From assembly GCA_036005185.1 (NCBI GenBank), contig DASYQS010000057.1, positions 80,772 to 144,771 of the forward strand: a stretch of DNA of 64,000 nucleotides, given 5' to 3'. A program made the translations under genes and the position numbers. The notes under the pieces were generated by a model, which was not told the DNA's origin, did no database searches, and worked only from the letters and a program-made list of their open reading frames with translations. Numbering within the stretch: position 1 is the first letter of the stretch; every line of letters begins with the position of its first letter. This DNA comes from VBAU01 sp036005185 (GTDB lineage Bacteria; Bacteroidota; Bacteroidia; Chitinophagales; Chitinophagaceae). Shown here one piece after another: positions 19,801 to 28,933 of the stretch.

Positions 19801-20161
19801 GAGTTCGTGCTGCTTTATTAATGATGGAAAGGGGAATTTTAAAATGATAGAACTCCCTGATGAATTACAATTAGCACCGATATTTTCTTTTGCAGCGACC
19901 AATATCAATGGGCAACCTCAATTCCTTGCTGCAGGTAATTTTTATGGAGTCATACCATATGAAGGTCGTTACGATGCTCTGCTACCCACTTTTTTTTCAT
20001 TTGATAAAAAAAGATCGGCTTTCGACATTCAATCCAATCTCCCTGACTTTGACGGTGAAGCCCGTGATATAAAATGGCTTAATAATGCAAATGGTAACAA
20101 GATATTAGCAATAGCGAGGAATAACAATAAATTGATGTTTTACAAACAAAAAACCAGATAA
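16871..20161 (+). CDS. Very large FG-GAP/VCBS-repeat lipoprotein with ASPIC/UnbV domain (CRTAC1-like)
   Basis: The 1096-residue protein starts with an export signal ending in a lipobox-like AVATSC. It then has many Ca-binding FG-GAP/VCBS blades with DxDxDG-type loops: DINNDGLMDIYF, DVNGDGFLDIYV, DYDHDGDLDCYI, DINNDGWDDIYV, DFDNDGNKDLFV, DLDNDGNLDMVI, and further copies in the second half (DANGDGNLDLWV, DIDKDGDSDVFV). An ASPIC/UnbV segment lies in the middle (IGAKAYLFNKGKLQYQ, then SLLIVWPN). These folds are beta-propellers used for adhesion or carbohydrate/protein binding. It sits between the cytochrome and the first GH30 gene, with an eight-base gap to the latter. Exact role unknown; surface display is likely. 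Confidence 0.88.
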   Translation: MRLLSANLFFIIGSLAVATSCRNKNTVFEFLPASKTGISFENKLGDRPLFNILYYLYYYNGGGVATGDINNDGLMDIYFAANTKGNNKLYLNKGNFEFEDITATAGVKGLSDWCSGVTMADVNGDGFLDIYVSTVSGRYELKGHNELYINNKNNTFTESSEKYGLNTSCATTQTAFFDYDHDGDLDCYILNQSHHPHQNIVDTSHRHAYDTLSGDRLYRNDISTIGKFTDVSQQVGIYQSNLGYGLGLAIADINNDGWDDIYVGNDFHENDYYYVNQKNGTFKEEGASHFKHYSRFSMGNDVADYNNDGQPDVITVDMLPPDEKTVKTYGSDENPDIYKVKLEIQGYQKQYSRNCLQRNNDDGSSFSETGLIAGVAATDWSWAPLFADFDNDGNKDLFVSSGIVKRPVDLDYVKFASDLKAKGMDRTSKFDQEAIDAMPDGYSHPYFFKGSSKEKFDDVSSAWGTGKMKGYYNGAAYADLDNDGNLDMVINCIDAPAVILKNNSPKKNYLSLVFKGDSTNTFGIGAKAYLFNKGKLQYQQLMLTRGFQSSCEPRLHFGLDSAKILDSLLIVWPNQKYQLLKNVALNKQIIFFEKEASGKFDYHTWFPIQKHLFENVTDQFAIAWRHTENDFLDYNVQYLIPHLESTRGPKLAVADVNKDGLADFYVCGAKGQPGSLMMQNKNGSFTPIDTALFNKFAVCEDVDATFFDANGDGNLDLWVVSGGNEMPQNELASADRLFINNGNGHFTSAINNIPHLYENKSCVAIADIDKDGDSDVFVGFLSDPMRYGIPQNSYLYLNDGKGKFSVADNKILNLLKVGLVTSASFTDLNNDSWPDLVVTGEWMPIKIFINNKGRFIEQDIPESAGLWQSLYATDINSDGYNDLLVGNWGHNSKLWAGKNGPLKLYVRDFDNNGSIEQIVCYTIDGKEYTFLAKDELERSLPVLKKAYLKYSEVAGKTVQYMFYDLFKDYTELKAETLSSCCFINDGKGNFKMIELPDELQLAPIFSFAATNINGQPQFLAAGNFYGVIPYEGRYDALLPTFFSFDKKRSAFDIQSNLPDFDGEARDIKWLNNANGNKILAIARNNNKLMFYKQKTR

Positions 20162-20168
20162 ATTCAGT

Positions 20169-21617
20169 ATGCAAAAAACATTTTTGATATCATTCCTGCT
20201 AATTGGTTTATTATCCGTACAATCCAATTGTTCAAAAAATAAAAACCCTGATAATAATACCAGTAACAATAATAATGATAACAATAATTCAACAGGCCCT
20301 TCCATTTCTTCATGGATCACAAAAGGAGATCAATCCGCATTATTACAAAAACAAAGCGATCAGACATTTGGTGCAAAGAATAATTCCTATGATTTTATTG
20401 ATGTAGATACTACTCAAACATTCCAATCTATCGATGGATTCGGATATACATTGACCGGCGGCAGCGCTTATTTAATAAACAAATTGAGCGCTTCTGAAAA
20501 GAGCTCATTGTTAAATGAATTATTTGGAAGTGCTGAAAGCTCAATAAGCATTAGTTATTTAAGAATAAGCATCGGTGCCTCCGATTTAAATTCTTCTGTT
20601 TTTAGTTATGATGATATGCCTGCAGGACAAACTGATGTGAATCTGAATCAATTCAGTCTTTCTCAGGATACTGTTGATCTTATTCCGGTTTTAAAACAAA
20701 TACTTGTTATCAACCCAAACATAAAAATTCTTGGCTCGCCTTGGAGCCCTCCTGTATGGATGAAAGATAATGGCAGCTCTGTTGGCGGAAGCTTGCAACC
20801 TCAATACTACGACGCATATGCGCGATACTTTGTAAAATACATTCAGCAAATGCAGGCGAGAGGTATTACAATAGATGCCATTACTCCGCAAAATGAGCCT
20901 TTACATGGTGGTAACAACCCAAGCATGGTGATGACGGCTCAGCAACAAACGAGCTTTATTAAAAATAATTTGGGTCCCGTCTTTCAAGCGGCAGGCATCA
21001 ATACAAAAATTATTGTGTATGATCATAATTGCGACAAGCCTGATTATCCAATAACAGTGTTGAACGATCCGGCAGCCAAACAATTTGTTGATGGATCTGC
21101 TTTTCATTTATATGCGGGAGATATTAGTGCATTATCAACTGTGCATAATGTTCATCCTGATAAAAATCTTTATTTCACCGAACAATGGACAGGTGCTAAT
21201 GGTAGTTTTGACGGTGACTTGAGATGGCATGTTAAAAATGTTATTGTTGGTTCCATGCGCAATTGGAGCAGGGTAGCATTGGAATGGAACCTAGCGAATG
21301 ACGCTGGTTATAACCCTCACACACCGGGCGGGTGTACCGAATGCAAAGGAGCTTTAACGATTGATGGTTCGGTGCGTAGAAATGTTTCTTACTATATTAT
21401 CGCACATGTTTCAAAATTTATTCCTGCCGGCTCGGTACGTATAGGCAGCAACATTGCGAGCAATTTATATAATGCTGCTTTTAGAACTCCTGCAGGCAAA
21501 AAGGTATTAATAGTAGTAAATGATGCAACTAGTGCATCCATTTTCAATATCCGGTTTAATGGACAATGGGTAACCACTAATTTAGCAGGTGGCGCGGTAG
21601 GTACTTATATATGGTAA
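20169..21617 (+). CDS. GH30-family glycoside hydrolase (beta-1,6-glucanase-like), lipoprotein
   Basis: The 482-residue enzyme has a signal segment with Cys21, then an Asn/Asp-rich linker (about residues 25-42). The catalytic (beta/alpha)8 barrel shows FQSIDGFGYTLTGGSA at its start, LRISIGASDL, ILGSPWSPPVWMKDN, the acid/base Glu243 in PQNEP and the nucleophile Glu338 in YFTEQW. The C-terminal beta-domain follows (NVSYYIIAHVSKFIPAGSVRI). GH30 members of this type in Bacteroidota cleave beta-1,6-glucan; the exact subfamily cannot be fixed here. A second GH30 gene follows 41 bases downstream. Confidence 0.92.
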   Translation: MQKTFLISFLLIGLLSVQSNCSKNKNPDNNTSNNNNDNNNSTGPSISSWITKGDQSALLQKQSDQTFGAKNNSYDFIDVDTTQTFQSIDGFGYTLTGGSAYLINKLSASEKSSLLNELFGSAESSISISYLRISIGASDLNSSVFSYDDMPAGQTDVNLNQFSLSQDTVDLIPVLKQILVINPNIKILGSPWSPPVWMKDNGSSVGGSLQPQYYDAYARYFVKYIQQMQARGITIDAITPQNEPLHGGNNPSMVMTAQQQTSFIKNNLGPVFQAAGINTKIIVYDHNCDKPDYPITVLNDPAAKQFVDGSAFHLYAGDISALSTVHNVHPDKNLYFTEQWTGANGSFDGDLRWHVKNVIVGSMRNWSRVALEWNLANDAGYNPHTPGGCTECKGALTIDGSVRRNVSYYIIAHVSKFIPAGSVRIGSNIASNLYNAAFRTPAGKKVLIVVNDATSASIFNIRFNGQWVTTNLAGGAVGTYIW

Positions 21618-21658
21618 GCGTTTAAAATGAGCTTTGATAAAAAAATAAAACTTCGTTG

Positions 21659-23134
21659 ATGAAAAACTTAATTTATTTCTCCGCACTTTCTTTTTTAGCA
21701 GCATGTACAGAAAATAAAGTAGCCGATACGACAACAAATGTTACAACAACCGATACGACTTTCAACATTGAAGGAAAAAGAGTAATTGTTTATACTACTG
21801 CTGATAGTACCAATTACAGATTAACAACTACGGATACACTAACCTTCTCGAATTTTGATCAGCCAATGGAAACACAGCCGAGTATTTTTATCGACCCTTC
21901 ACATACATTTCAAACCTTTCTTGGAATCGGTGGAGCGCTAACGGATGCTGCAGCAGAAACTTTTGCCAAGCTTCCTGCCGATAAACAAAATGAATTATTA
22001 CAGGCTTATTATGATACAAGCAAAGGCATTGGTTACAGAGTGGCAAGAACAAACATAAACAGTTGTGATTTTTCAAGCGACATGTACACCTATGTAAATG
22101 ATGGTGACAAGGAATTAAAATCATTTAGCCTGGCACATGATGAAAAATACAAGATACCCTTCATTAAAAAGGCAATGCAAGCAAGTAATGGCAAGTTAAA
22201 TTTATTTGTAAGCCCATGGAGTCCGCCAGCCTGGATGAAAGATAACAATGACATGTTGCATGGAGGCAAGCTAAAGCCTGAATTTTATGAGCCTTGGGCA
22301 AATTATTATGTGAAATTTATTCAGGCTTATGAAAAACAAGGTGTGCCTGTTTGGGGACTCACTGTTCAAAACGAACCCATGGCAAAACAAACATGGGAAT
22401 CGTGCATTTATACTGCTGAAGACGAAAAAAACTTTATCAAAAACTATTTAGGTCCCACTTTGCAAAAAAATAATTTGAGTGCAAAAAAATTGATCACCTG
22501 GGATCATAACCGTGATCTTTTATACCAAAGGGCTTCTGAAATATTGAATGATGTTGAAGCCGCCAAATATATCTGGGGCATAGGTTTTCATTGGTATGAA
22601 ATATGGAATGGTGGTCGCCAATACGAAAATGTAAAACGTGTTGCAGAAACTTTTCCCGGAAAAAATTTAATGCTCACAGAGGCCTGCAATTATCCCTTTA
22701 GCTGGCAAACATTCAACAATTGGAAATGGGGTGAAAATTATGGCGAAAATATGATCAATGATTTCAATAACGGCGCTGTAGGTTGGACAGATTGGAACGT
22801 GTTGCTCGATGAAACCGGCGGTCCTAATCATGTAAACAATTTTTGTTTTGCACCTATTCATGCCAAAACAAAAGAGGGTACGCTACATTATATGAACTCC
22901 TATTATTACATAGGTCATTTTTCAAAATTTATTCAGCCTGGCGCCAGGCGAATTATCAGTTCATCAAACAGAGCGCAGTTGCTGACTACAGCATTTAAAA
23001 ACCAAGATGGAAAACTGAGTGTAGTCATAATGAACCCTACCGGTGAAAAATTTTCGTATCGAATGTACATAGGCAATAAAGCTGTTGAAGCAACAAGCCT
23101 GTCACATTCGATCAATACCTTGGTTGTCGAATAA
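21659..23134 (+). CDS. GH30-family glycoside hydrolase, lipoprotein
   Basis: I use ATG 21659 rather than the TTG one codon before. The protein has a lipobox (SALSFLAAC, Cys near 16). Key strings: FLGIGGALTDAAAETFAKL, RTNINSCDFSS, FVSPWSPPAWMKDN, acid/base Glu239 in VQNEP and nucleophile Glu341 in MLTEACNY. The C-terminal part has MNSYYYIGHFSKFIQPGARRI. It resembles glucosylceramidase/beta-1,6-glucosidase-type GH30 enzymes more than the preceding gene does, so the pair probably divides endo- and exo-action or different linkages. Confidence 0.92.
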   Translation: MKNLIYFSALSFLAACTENKVADTTTNVTTTDTTFNIEGKRVIVYTTADSTNYRLTTTDTLTFSNFDQPMETQPSIFIDPSHTFQTFLGIGGALTDAAAETFAKLPADKQNELLQAYYDTSKGIGYRVARTNINSCDFSSDMYTYVNDGDKELKSFSLAHDEKYKIPFIKKAMQASNGKLNLFVSPWSPPAWMKDNNDMLHGGKLKPEFYEPWANYYVKFIQAYEKQGVPVWGLTVQNEPMAKQTWESCIYTAEDEKNFIKNYLGPTLQKNNLSAKKLITWDHNRDLLYQRASEILNDVEAAKYIWGIGFHWYEIWNGGRQYENVKRVAETFPGKNLMLTEACNYPFSWQTFNNWKWGENYGENMINDFNNGAVGWTDWNVLLDETGGPNHVNNFCFAPIHAKTKEGTLHYMNSYYYIGHFSKFIQPGARRIISSSNRAQLLTTAFKNQDGKLSVVIMNPTGEKFSYRMYIGNKAVEATSLSHSINTLVVE

Positions 23135-23159
23135 CTAGTTTGAATCAATCGTTGAGGAA

Positions 23160-24827
23160 ATGGGTGTACAGAAATATGCAGTGATATTATTAATTATGGT
23201 TGTTTTTATTCAATGTAATAAAAAATCATCAGACGGAAATTCCCCTCCGCCAACTCCAAATTTTTATTCTACTGAAACAAAGTTGAATGATCTTATGGTT
23301 AATGCGTCAAACTACAATACCAATCTCTCTCCTGTTTTAAAATTTTCATTTTCCGCAGCCCTAAATAAAAATACAGTTACCATTGCTATTTCTTTTACAG
23401 ATAAAGGTGGCACTTCGATTTCCTATTCTTCTTCTTACGAGAATAATGATAAAACCCTAGTTATTCAACCCTCATCTGCGTTGAATTATTTAACTAAATA
23501 CACCGTTTCAATTTCAAACTCATTAAAATCCGCTGAAGGAGGAAACTTAATTAGTGGTGTTGATGTCAGTTTCATTACTAAAATTGATTCATCCGATAAA
23601 TTCCCTGTTATTTCTGATGATGCTTTGCTTACTCTCGTGCAGCAGCAAACTTTTAAATACTTCTGGGACTTTGGCCATCCGGTAAGTGGTTTGGCAAGAG
23701 AAAGAAATACTTCAGGCGAAACAGTTACTTCAGGCGGATCCGGATTTGGCATCATGTCTATTCCCGTTGCTATCAACAGAGGGTTTATTTCAAGAGCTGA
23801 AGGATTAACCAGGGTTCAAAAGATTGTAAATTTTTTAAAGAATATTGCTACCAATTTCCATGGCGCTTTTTCTCATTGGCTAAATGGAACCAATGGAACT
23901 GTGGTTCTTTTTGCTCCAAACGATGATGGCGCGGATCTTGTAGAAACTTCTTACTTGATGATGGGTTTATTGACTGCCCGTCAATATTTCAATGGCGTTG
24001 ATGTTGCAGAAACAAATTTGCGTAGCAATATTAATAGTTTATGGAATGCTGTTGATTGGGATTGGTTCAGGCAAAACGGGAAAAAAGTTTTGTATTGGAA
24101 CTGGAGCCCAAATTATGGCTGGGCTGTGAATGTTCCTATACAAGGATGGAATGAGACCCTAATAACCTATGTGCTTGCCGCTTCATCTCCAACACATGCA
24201 ATTCCAAAAGCAGTATATGATAGTGGTTTTGCCAGGAATGGTGCTATGCGAAATAACAATAGTTATTATAATTATACCTTACCGCTTGGACCAGCCTATG
24301 GCGGACCGTTATTTTTTGAGCACTACTCCTTTCTGGGTATTAATCCAAATGGGTTGACAGATGCTTACGCTAATTACCAAACGCAAACTGTTAATCACAC
24401 AAAAATTAATTACGAGTATTGCAAAGCCAATCCAAAAAATTATTTTGGCTACAGTAGTTTATGCTGGGGCCTTACGGCAAGCGATATACAAAATGGATAT
24501 ACAGCCAGCTCACCAACAAATGATGTGGGGGTCATCGCCCCAACTGCAGCTATTTCTTCCTTCCCCTATACGCCTGCAGAATCGATGCAAGCTCTGAAAT
24601 TCTTTTATTATAAACTCGGTAATAAAATTTGGGGACAGTATGGATTTGTTGATGCATTTAGTTTGCACGATACATGGTTTGCCAGTTCTTATTTAGCAAT
24701 TGATGAAGGGCCGATCATTATAATGATCGAAAATTACCGAACAGGCTTGTTATGGAATTTATTTACGAGTTGTCCGGAGGTAAAAGCAGGAATGACAGCC
24801 TTAGGGTTTAATGCACTCTATTTGTAA
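23160..24827 (+). CDS. GH144-type endo-beta-1,2-glucanase with N-terminal Ig-like domain, lipoprotein
   Basis: The 555-residue protein has a lipobox (VVFIQC, Cys near 19), a Big_5/Ig-like domain at about 35-142 (SPVLKFSFSAALNKNTV, TVSISNSLKSAEG) and the PF10091 'Glycoamylase' alpha/alpha barrel: TFKYFWDFGHPVSGLARER, GGSGFGIMSI, DDGADLVETSYL, YWNWSPNYGWAVN, SLCWGLTASD, PTAAISSFPYTP and GPIIIMIENYRTGLLWN. Bacteroidota members of this fold define GH144, endo-beta-1,2-glucanases. It is the first of three tandem paralogs and the only one with the extra domain and a lipobox, so it is the likely surface enzyme. Confidence 0.88.
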   Translation: MGVQKYAVILLIMVVFIQCNKKSSDGNSPPPTPNFYSTETKLNDLMVNASNYNTNLSPVLKFSFSAALNKNTVTIAISFTDKGGTSISYSSSYENNDKTLVIQPSSALNYLTKYTVSISNSLKSAEGGNLISGVDVSFITKIDSSDKFPVISDDALLTLVQQQTFKYFWDFGHPVSGLARERNTSGETVTSGGSGFGIMSIPVAINRGFISRAEGLTRVQKIVNFLKNIATNFHGAFSHWLNGTNGTVVLFAPNDDGADLVETSYLMMGLLTARQYFNGVDVAETNLRSNINSLWNAVDWDWFRQNGKKVLYWNWSPNYGWAVNVPIQGWNETLITYVLAASSPTHAIPKAVYDSGFARNGAMRNNNSYYNYTLPLGPAYGGPLFFEHYSFLGINPNGLTDAYANYQTQTVNHTKINYEYCKANPKNYFGYSSLCWGLTASDIQNGYTASSPTNDVGVIAPTAAISSFPYTPAESMQALKFFYYKLGNKIWGQYGFVDAFSLHDTWFASSYLAIDEGPIIIMIENYRTGLLWNLFTSCPEVKAGMTALGFNALYL

Positions 24828-26181
24828 AGCGATGATCAAATGGTTTAATCATATTAAAATAAAATTGTTTGCCATCATGATTGTTGGAATATTTTTTTTC
24901 AGCACAATTTCCTATTCACAAAATATTCCTGTTGTTGGAATTATTCCAAATCTTTCTGATTCAGTATTGCTTGATGTGGTGCAGCGACAAACCTTTCGTT
25001 ACTTCTGGGATTTTGCTCATCCCGTCAGTGGCTTGGCGAGAGAAAGAAGTAACATAACGAATTACGGACATGAAACGGTAACTATTGGTGGCTCAGGATT
25101 TGGAATTATGTCGGTCATTGTTGCCGCAGAAAGAAAATGGATCAGCAGAGATACAGCAGCCAGATTTTTACTTAAACTGGTAAATTTTTTATTGAAAGCA
25201 GATTCTTATCATGGTGTATTTCCACATTGGCTCAATGGCGCTACAGGCAAGACCATTCCTTTCAGTCGTAAAGATGATGGAGCGGATCTGGTAGAAACAT
25301 CTTATCTATTTCAGGGATTACTTTGTGCAAGGCAATATTTCAATGGTGATAACAGAACAGAAGCACAACTGCGCAACCGTATAGGTTGGTTGTGGACCGA
25401 TATCGAGTGGAATTGGTTTACGAAAGACGGTCAGGAAGTTCTATACTGGCACTGGAGTCCGAATAACGGCTGGGCCATGAATTTTCCCGTGCGTGGATTC
25501 AATGAATGTTTGATCATGTATGTACTCGCTGCGTCAGGGGAGCGCTATTCTGTTAGTAGTGCTGTATATCATAGAGGGTGGGCTCAAAGTAATTTTTTTA
25601 AAAATGGTAAAGAATTCTATGGAATTAAATTGCCCTTAGGTTTTGATTACGGAGGCCCTCTGTTTTTTTCACAATATTCCTTTTTGGGTCTTGATCCAAG
25701 AGGATTGAAGGATAATTATGCTGATTATTGGGAGCAGAATAAAAATCATACGCTCATCAATCGGGCTTACTGTATTGACAATCCAAAAAAATTCAAAGGT
25801 TACGGAGAAAACTGCTGGGGCTTAACTGCTAGTGATACTTATGATGGCTACAATGCGCATTCACCAACAAATGATTTTGGGACGATCTCGCCAACAGCGG
25901 CGCTTTCAGCTTTTCCTTACACACCGGAATATTCTATGAAAGCCCTGCGTCATTTTTATTATGACCTTGGTGATAAGATCTGGAGCGAGTATGGTTTTGT
26001 TGATGCTTTCAATGAAACAAAAAATTGGTATGCCAAATCCCATTTAGCCATTGATCAAGGCCCTATTATAGTGATGATCGAAAATTATCGAAGCGGACTG
26101 TTATGGAAATTATTTATGAGTTGCCCTGAAATAAAAAATGGATTGAAAAAATTAGGTTTTGAAAGTCAAAGGTTGAAATAG
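24811..26181 (+). CDS. GH144-type endo-beta-1,2-glucanase, periplasmic
   Basis: This paralog has a Sec signal (KLFAIMIVGIFFFSTISYSQ) without lipobox, then the PF10091 barrel: TFRYFWDFAHPVSGLARER, GGSGFGIMSV, DDGADLVETSYL, YWHWSPNNGWAMN, ENCWGLTASD, PTAALSAFPYTP, HLAIDQGPIIVMIENYRSG. The ATG at 24811 lies within the end of the previous gene (overlap 17 bases); an in-frame ATG at 24832 just after that stop is an equally good start. Probably cleaves imported beta-1,2-gluco-oligosaccharides in the periplasm. Confidence 0.87.
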   Translation: MHSICKAMIKWFNHIKIKLFAIMIVGIFFFSTISYSQNIPVVGIIPNLSDSVLLDVVQRQTFRYFWDFAHPVSGLARERSNITNYGHETVTIGGSGFGIMSVIVAAERKWISRDTAARFLLKLVNFLLKADSYHGVFPHWLNGATGKTIPFSRKDDGADLVETSYLFQGLLCARQYFNGDNRTEAQLRNRIGWLWTDIEWNWFTKDGQEVLYWHWSPNNGWAMNFPVRGFNECLIMYVLAASGERYSVSSAVYHRGWAQSNFFKNGKEFYGIKLPLGFDYGGPLFFSQYSFLGLDPRGLKDNYADYWEQNKNHTLINRAYCIDNPKKFKGYGENCWGLTASDTYDGYNAHSPTNDFGTISPTAALSAFPYTPEYSMKALRHFYYDLGDKIWSEYGFVDAFNETKNWYAKSHLAIDQGPIIVMIENYRSGLLWKLFMSCPEIKNGLKKLGFESQRLK

Positions 26182-26227
26182 GTTTAAGGGTTTAAAAATT
26201 TTGACAGTAGTGCTTAAATTGTTTGTC

Positions 26228-27655
26228 ATGAATCGAAAACTGATCACAATAATTGCAGGCATTGTCACCAACACATTTTTGTTTGGGCAAAACAAAAATC
26301 AAGGGAGAGAAAGCCTTTATGATAAAAACTCTATTCCTTCCGTTGGTATCATCAAAAACCTTTCAGACTCAGCCCTACTTGAAGTAGTACAAAAGCAAAC
26401 CTTTCGTTTTTTCTGGCACGGAGCACATCCGGTAAGCGGCTTGGCTCTTGAACGCAGTAATACGGTATTTGCCGAATACTATTGGGATTATATCAATGAA
26501 GCATGGGACGAACCGAATTTCAGCAAAACCAAATTCGGTCCTGATGCCGGCGCAATTGGTGGTACCGGCTTTGGCATTATGAGCACTATCATTGCAGTAG
26601 AAAGAAAATGGATCGGACGAGACACGGCTGTGCGAAGACTAATTAAGATCGCTGATTTTTTAATGAATGCAGATTGTTTTCATGGCATCTATCCTCACTT
26701 CATGGATGGCAGAACGGGTAAGACAATAAGATTCGACAGGTTGGATGACGGCGCCGATCTTGTAGAAACTTCATACTTGCTGATGGGTTTTCTTTGTGCC
26801 AGAGAATATTTTAACAGAGATGAACCCCGTGAAAAATATTTGCGCAAGAGAATTGATCAAATGTGGGGTGCGGCTAACTGGAACTGGCACACCAACGGTG
26901 AAAATAAATTGTATTGGCATTGGAGCCCTAATAATGGCTTTGATATGAACTTTCCCATCTGGGGATGGAATGAATGCTTGATCACTTACATCATGGCCGC
27001 CTCTTCACCACGGCATTCCATTTCAAAAGATGTGTATAATGGAACATGGGCTGGCAGTGGCGGTTTCAAAAATGGCAAAACTTATTATGGTTACAAATTA
27101 CCGTTAGGCAACTATGATAAAGGCGGCCCTTTATTTTTTGAACAATATACTTTCCAGGGAATTGATCCAAATGGCTTAAAAGATTCACTCGACATTGATT
27201 ATTTCGAACAAGTAAAAAATCACACACTCATTAATAGGGCTTATTGCATTGAGAATCCAAAAAAATTTAAAGGATATGCTGAAAATTGCTGGGGATTAAC
27301 AGCAGGTGATAGCTACAAGGGTTATGTAGCGCATTGTCCCGAAGTGGATCTGGGTGTGATACAACCTACCGCTGCTCTTTCTTCCATGCCCTTTACTCCA
27401 AAAGAAAGCATGGAAGCATTGCGCCATTTTTACTACGATCTCGGCGATAAAATATGGAGTAAATATGGTTTTGTAGATGGGTTCAGCATTTATCACAATT
27501 GGTATGCAAAAAGTCATTTAGCTATTGATCAGGGGCCGATTGTAGTGATGATTGAAAATTATCGAACTGGGTTGATCTGGAAATTATTTATGAATATTCC
27601 CGAAATACAAAATGGTTTGAAGAAACTTGGATTTAAAAGCCCTTATTTTAAATAA
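26228..27655 (+). CDS. GH144-type endo-beta-1,2-glucanase paralog, periplasmic
   Basis: Starting at ATG 26228 gives a clean signal peptide (KLITIIAGIVTNTFLFGQ); a TTG at 26201 is less likely. The PF10091 motifs are present: TFRFFWHGAHPVSGLALERS, GGTGFGIMST, DDGADLVETSYL, YWHWSPNNGFDMN, ENCWGLTAGD, PTAALSSMPFTP, GPIVVMIENYRTGLIW. It differs from its two neighbours in having an insertion after ALERSNT (about 15 residues, AEYYWDYINEAW) and His for Asp in FFWHGAHP. These changes near the start of the barrel may alter specificity or product length. Confidence 0.86.
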   Translation: MNRKLITIIAGIVTNTFLFGQNKNQGRESLYDKNSIPSVGIIKNLSDSALLEVVQKQTFRFFWHGAHPVSGLALERSNTVFAEYYWDYINEAWDEPNFSKTKFGPDAGAIGGTGFGIMSTIIAVERKWIGRDTAVRRLIKIADFLMNADCFHGIYPHFMDGRTGKTIRFDRLDDGADLVETSYLLMGFLCAREYFNRDEPREKYLRKRIDQMWGAANWNWHTNGENKLYWHWSPNNGFDMNFPIWGWNECLITYIMAASSPRHSISKDVYNGTWAGSGGFKNGKTYYGYKLPLGNYDKGGPLFFEQYTFQGIDPNGLKDSLDIDYFEQVKNHTLINRAYCIENPKKFKGYAENCWGLTAGDSYKGYVAHCPEVDLGVIQPTAALSSMPFTPKESMEALRHFYYDLGDKIWSKYGFVDGFSIYHNWYAKSHLAIDQGPIVVMIENYRTGLIWKLFMNIPEIQNGLKKLGFKSPYFK

Positions 27656-27688
27656 CATCAATATTTTTTTCATATAAAACTTAAATAC

Positions 27689-28858
27689 ATGGCTAACAAT
27701 ATTACTCGGCAAGAGTTTCTGCAACGTACAGCCATGGCGAGTGCTGCAGTCTTGCTCTCTTCATTGGAGAGCCTTGCTGCTACAACTCCTGATAAAAAAT
27801 TGAAAGTTGCCATTATTGGTTGCGGAAGTGTAAGCAATCGCTACATACCACATTTGCAAACATCTCCTTTAATAGAAATTGTAAGTCTTTGCGATATAAA
27901 ATATGATAGAGCATTGGCTCAAAACAAACAATACAATGTAAATGCTGCCACTTATCCGCATATTGATAAGTTGCTGGCGGGCGTTCCTTTTGATATGATG
28001 ATAACTCTTACTGATATGCAGGTGCATGGTGAGCTAAATAAAAAAGCATTGACTTCAGGCAAACATGTTTGGAGCGAAAAGCCAATGGCTAATACCTATG
28101 CTGAAGGCAAAGCCTTGTTTGACCTTGCAAAAACCAAAGGCCGTCGCATTTGGGGTGCTCCGGCGGTTGTCAATAGTCCACAGTTTGCATTTATGAGCAA
28201 AACAATTCAAGAAGGAAAATTAGGCCGTATCGCTTGCGCACATGGCCAGTATGGACACACAGGGCCATCATGGAGCGCATTTTTTTATGAAAAAGGTGGT
28301 GGTAGCATGCCCGATCTTGGAGTATATAATCTCGCCACGCTTACTGGCTTGTTGGGGCCTGCGAGATCTGTAATGGCCATGACCAGTATTGTAAATCCCG
28401 AACGCACCGTGGATGATAAAGGAAAAATAAAAGTTGAAGCAGAAGACAATGCACAGATATTAATGGAGCATGATAAAAATATTATTTCACATGTTATGTG
28501 CGGCTTCAATTATTTTGATCCGCATGGGCATGAAGCGAAAGGACAAACATTACATTCTATCCAAATTTATGGCGATGGCGGCAATATGCGATTGATTGGC
28601 TATGATTGGGAACCATTGGGAGTTTATCTTGATACATCATGGACAGAACCCGCCAAATTACTTCAAGAAGATGCAGAAGGTTACCAATGGCAAGAGGGCG
28701 CAACAAAAATTGGAGAGGCATTGGTAAAAAATATTGAACCACGCATTGCAGCAGATCATGCCTTGCATGTGTTGGAAGTAATTGAAGCCGCTCGAAAATC
28801 TTCAGCTACGGGAATGAAGGTGAAACTAAAAAGTAAATTCAAATGGCCGATGGTGTAA
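27689..28858 (+). CDS. Gfo/Idh/MocA-family oxidoreductase with Tat-like leader
   Basis: The 389-residue protein opens with TRQEFLQRTAMASAAVLLSS, a Tat-like leader in which the second Arg of the usual RR pair is Gln. The NAD(P)-binding Rossmann motif is KVAIIGCGSVSNRYIPHL and the family signature EKPMAN follows (GKHVWSEKPMA, catalytic Lys). Such enzymes oxidise or reduce sugars and inositols. It is the first of a three-gene redox cassette (this, PhyH, GMC) within the PUL. Substrate is unknown. Location depends on whether the altered leader still directs export. Confidence 0.87.
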   Translation: MANNITRQEFLQRTAMASAAVLLSSLESLAATTPDKKLKVAIIGCGSVSNRYIPHLQTSPLIEIVSLCDIKYDRALAQNKQYNVNAATYPHIDKLLAGVPFDMMITLTDMQVHGELNKKALTSGKHVWSEKPMANTYAEGKALFDLAKTKGRRIWGAPAVVNSPQFAFMSKTIQEGKLGRIACAHGQYGHTGPSWSAFFYEKGGGSMPDLGVYNLATLTGLLGPARSVMAMTSIVNPERTVDDKGKIKVEAEDNAQILMEHDKNIISHVMCGFNYFDPHGHEAKGQTLHSIQIYGDGGNMRLIGYDWEPLGVYLDTSWTEPAKLLQEDAEGYQWQEGATKIGEALVKNIEPRIAADHALHVLEVIEAARKSSATGMKVKLKSKFKWPMV

Positions 28859-28933
28859 TTGATGAGGAATGAGTAATGAGTAATGAGTACGTGACTAACA
28901 ACATTAAACGTTAAACTTCTTAAACTTCTTATC

